In this document: positions 20,980 to 22,187 of the stretch, one piece after another | Numbering within the stretch: the stretch's first letter is position 1 | How the letters are laid out: each line of letters opens with the position of its first letter | Source: Omnitrophica WOR_2 bacterium RIFCSPLOWO2_12_FULL_51_24 | Lineage (GTDB): Bacteria > Omnitrophota > Gorgyraeia > Pluralincolimonadales > Pluralincolimonadaceae | Direction of reading: 5' to 3' | Length of the DNA stretch: 22,187 nt | Assembly: GCA_001805885.1 (NCBI GenBank) | Contig: MHHC01000047.1 | Location: 720-22,906 of the forward strand | Translations under genes and position numbers: made by a program | The notes under the pieces: model-generated | Told to the model about the DNA's origin: nothing | Seen by the model: the letters and a program-made list of their open reading frames with translations, nothing else | The model's database searches: none

Positions 20980-21221
20980 CTTCTTACCGAGCCTTCAATC
21001 CGACGCCTCAATTCATTGAGGCTGATCGTCTTGCCAGCTCGCGCTTCTTCTCTCGCCTTTAGTATTTCTTCGGCACTTATCCAACGTACCTTATCCGCAC
21101 GCTCCTTTGCCTCATGTTTTTTAATAGCGCGTTCGGCATCAAGCTGTTCCGATGTAGGCAAAAAATCGTCAATGACTTTAAATTTCATTGGTTCATTAGT
21201 ATATTTTATTTTTTTCTCCAT
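20976..21221 (-). CDS. Small antitoxin-like protein
   Basis: An 81-aa charged protein. The N-terminus (KKIKYTNEP, then KVIDDFLPTSEQL) resembles the leader region of CopG/BrnA-type antitoxins. The C-terminus (ISAEEILKAREEARAGKTISLNELRRRIEG) resembles the toxin-binding tail of Phd-type antitoxins. It has no ribbon-helix-helix core of its own. It is coupled by a 4-bp overlap to the BrnA-like gene, so the two may function as a pair. A chimeric or decayed antitoxin is equally plausible. No toxin gene was recognised next to it. Confidence 0.55.
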   Translation of the reverse strand: MEKKIKYTNEPMKFKVIDDFLPTSEQLDAERAIKKHEAKERADKVRWISAEEILKAREEARAGKTISLNELRRRIEGSVRR

Positions 21222-21229
21222 ATGCCAGG

Positions 21230-21246
21230 GGAATGAATTGCTAGAA
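21230..21246 (-). repeat. Half attC-like site (R''/L'' remnant)
   Basis: The 17 bp here match 15 of 17 positions of the R''/L'' half of attC-like site 3 (20736-20752). No matching L'/R' half follows. It sits between the hepT stop and the antitoxin-like gene and may be the scar of a decayed cassette border. Confidence 0.4.
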
Positions 21247-21248
21247 TT

Positions 21249-21593
21249 CTATTTCTGTTCTGTATCTAAAATTTGTTGAATTTCTTTTTGAAGAAGCGGG
21301 ATTTTATTAATGACGACATCCCAGACTATTTCATAGTCAATGCCGAAATAATCGTGAATTAACCTGTCGCGCATTCCGGCTATCGCCTTCCATTCGACAT
21401 TGGTATATTCCTGCTTTAATGCATCGGGAAGTTTTTTTGTCGCCTCTCCAATGATTTCTATGCTTCGGACGAAGGCTCTTTGCAGGGTTTCGTTACGGAA
21501 GAAATCTTCGCGTTTTAGTGTGCTGGATTCTTTAAGGATATAATTCGCTTCGTCTAATATATGATTCAGATATTCAAACCCTTGGGATGACAT
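21249..21593 (-). CDS. hepT: HepT-like HEPN ribonuclease toxin (DUF86)
   Basis: A 114-aa all-helical HEPN-domain protein. The active-site motif RxxxxHxY is present as Arg75, His80 and Tyr82 in RDRLIHDY. The Tyr is the residue that MntA modifies by polyadenylylation in characterised HepT-MntA systems. Upstream helices show FVRSIEIIGEATKKLP, also typical of DUF86. Its ATG lies inside the 3' end of mntA (20-bp overlap), without a good Shine-Dalgarno, so its output is coupled to the antitoxin. It would be an RNase held inactive by the adjacent nucleotidyltransferase. Confidence 0.9.
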   Translation of the reverse strand: MSSQGFEYLNHILDEANYILKESSTLKREDFFRNETLQRAFVRSIEIIGEATKKLPDALKQEYTNVEWKAIAGMRDRLIHDYFGIDYEIVWDVVINKIPLLQKEIQQILDTEQK

Positions 21594-21882
21594 ATTCGAC
21601 TTCTTTTGTTATTTTTGGCTTAATGTATGGACTTAAGGACTCCAGTGTTACCAATTCAATCTTCTTGCCTAAAAGGTCCTCCAGAAGAAAGGAAAGTCGC
21701 ATAAAATTATCGAATGTCTTCTTGCCTTCCTCAAATTCAACCAAAAAGTCTATATCACTTTGGGCATTTGCTTTTCCTTTGGCGTAAGAACCAAAAAGAC
21801 CGAGCCTTTTTATGCCAAATGATTTGATTTTGACTTGGTTGTTTGCAAGTGTCGCCAAAATGCCTTCTTTATTCTCGATCAT
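21574..21882 (-). CDS. mntA: MntA-like minimal nucleotidyltransferase antitoxin
   Basis: A 102-aa minimal nucleotidyltransferase. The signature GS-x10-DxD is intact: Gly31-Ser32, then Asp43 and Asp45 in SDIDFLV. A third acidic residue is Glu76 in KIELVTL. In characterised systems this antitoxin AMPylates the HepT tyrosine. It overlaps the upstream nucleotidyltransferase gene by 4 bp and hepT by 20 bp, giving a three-gene operon. Confidence 0.9.
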   Translation of the reverse strand: MIENKEGILATLANNQVKIKSFGIKRLGLFGSYAKGKANAQSDIDFLVEFEEGKKTFDNFMRLSFLLEDLLGKKIELVTLESLSPYIKPKITKEVEYVIPRV

Positions 21883-22142
21883 AGCGGTATCCCCTCTTGC
21901 CTGATCATCTCGGTGAATTTGGATATTCCGGAAAGATCTATTACGTCGACAGGTCTTGAAAGTCCAAGAATAAGGTCGCCGTAATATCTGAAAAAGTCTC
22001 TGGGAGATATTCCTTCCACAGCTAACTCTATATCCCGGCTTTCTTTGCCGGAGATAAGGCTTGAGCCGAAGAGCAATACACGCTTGACGGCATATCTCTC
22101 TGAAATCTCCATTATTGTTCTTTTTTCGCTTTCGGTAATCAT
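21879..22142 (-). CDS. Second, degenerate minimal nucleotidyltransferase
   Basis: An 87-aa nucleotidyltransferase-fold protein at the head of the mntA-hepT operon. It begins with a helix (ESEKRTIMEISERYAVK), then VLLFGSSLISG and DIELAVEG. Compared with MntA the motif is GS-x9-DxE: Gly26-Ser27, Asp37 and Glu39, with one residue fewer and Glu in place of Asp. A later acidic position is in PVDVIDLS. It may still bind metal, or may be an inactive paralogue that regulates MntA-HepT. The start ATG is preceded by a -10 box only 6 nt away and lacks a Shine-Dalgarno. Confidence 0.75.
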   Translation of the reverse strand: MITESEKRTIMEISERYAVKRVLLFGSSLISGKESRDIELAVEGISPRDFFRYYGDLILGLSRPVDVIDLSGISKFTEMIRQEGIPL

Positions 22143-22148
22143 GGCTAA

Positions 22149-22154
22149 ATTATA
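22149..22154 (-). promoter_or_regulatory. Extended -10 promoter of the nucleotidyltransferase-mntA-hepT operon
   Basis: TATAAT (minus strand 22154-22149) preceded by TGG gives an extended -10 element. No clear -35 is seen. The ATG begins 6 nt after the box, again predicting a leaderless mRNA. Confidence 0.55.
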
Positions 22155-22187
22155 CCATTGTTTCTTGGATTTATTATATATTTTCTT

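Overview
The window reads as a bacterial chromosome segment with a housekeeping half (about 1-16.3 kb) and an accessory half (about 16.3-22.2 kb). The gene families and the style of the operons fit an uncultivated Gram-negative lineage such as Candidatus Omnitrophota. They include an SpoVG with a zinc ribbon, a split transketolase, a tiny COX24-like ribosomal protein, a PpiD-like foldase and a clade with GTG and apparently leaderless starts. This assignment is an inference from gene content only; no marker phylogeny was possible.

Housekeeping block, minus strand, read from 10.3 kb down to 1: hisG, a 29-aa COX24-like basic protein, a TPR protein, the transketolase N and C subunits, ispE, spoVG, tRNA-Gln(UUG), an inserted toxin-antitoxin island, clpX, glmU, and prs running off the left edge. 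Genes are spaced by a few bases or overlap by 4 bp, so one long transcript from the hisG promoter is plausible. The order ispE-spoVG-glmU-prs matches the Bacillus arrangement, here with tRNA-Gln and clpX between. The island (DUF6941-like gene, hicA, hicB) sits at the 5' end of clpX between two exact 63-bp direct repeats. The distal repeat is an orphan copy of the first 19 clpX codons.

Middle block: a minus-strand operon of a small lipoprotein, an ECF sigma factor and a one-TM putative anti-sigma protein (11.7-10.3 kb) faces away from a plus-strand PpiD/SurA-like peptidyl-prolyl isomerase. The isomerase gene overlaps convergently with the last gene of a second minus operon: phosphofructokinase, STAS protein, membrane-anchored NTF2-like protein. 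Upstream lie a tRNA-dihydrouridine synthase and a Phd-RelE module with a strong promoter and a palindromic operator.

Accessory block (17.0-22.2 kb): all genes are on the minus strand, base composition changes from gene to gene, and three sites have the boxes and inverted-repeat cores of integron attC sites (17098-17154, 19637-19742, 20690-20752), with a half-site at 21230-21246. Each full site lies just 3' of a gene set in the same orientation. No integrase is visible, so this looks like an integrase-less attC cluster (CALIN). Its cassettes carry (i) a 67-aa peptide gene plus a 699-aa B12-binding radical SAM enzyme whose C-terminus resembles a PqqD/RRE-like domain, a candidate peptide-modifying pair, (ii) a membrane-anchored protein of unknown function, and (iii) two small antitoxin-like proteins. 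Upstream is an MntA-HepT toxin-antitoxin operon with an extra degenerate nucleotidyltransferase.

Several genes (hisG, the PpiD-like gene, the first nucleotidyltransferase) have a good promoter whose -10 box ends 6-7 nt before the start codon and no Shine-Dalgarno sequence, which predicts leaderless mRNAs.
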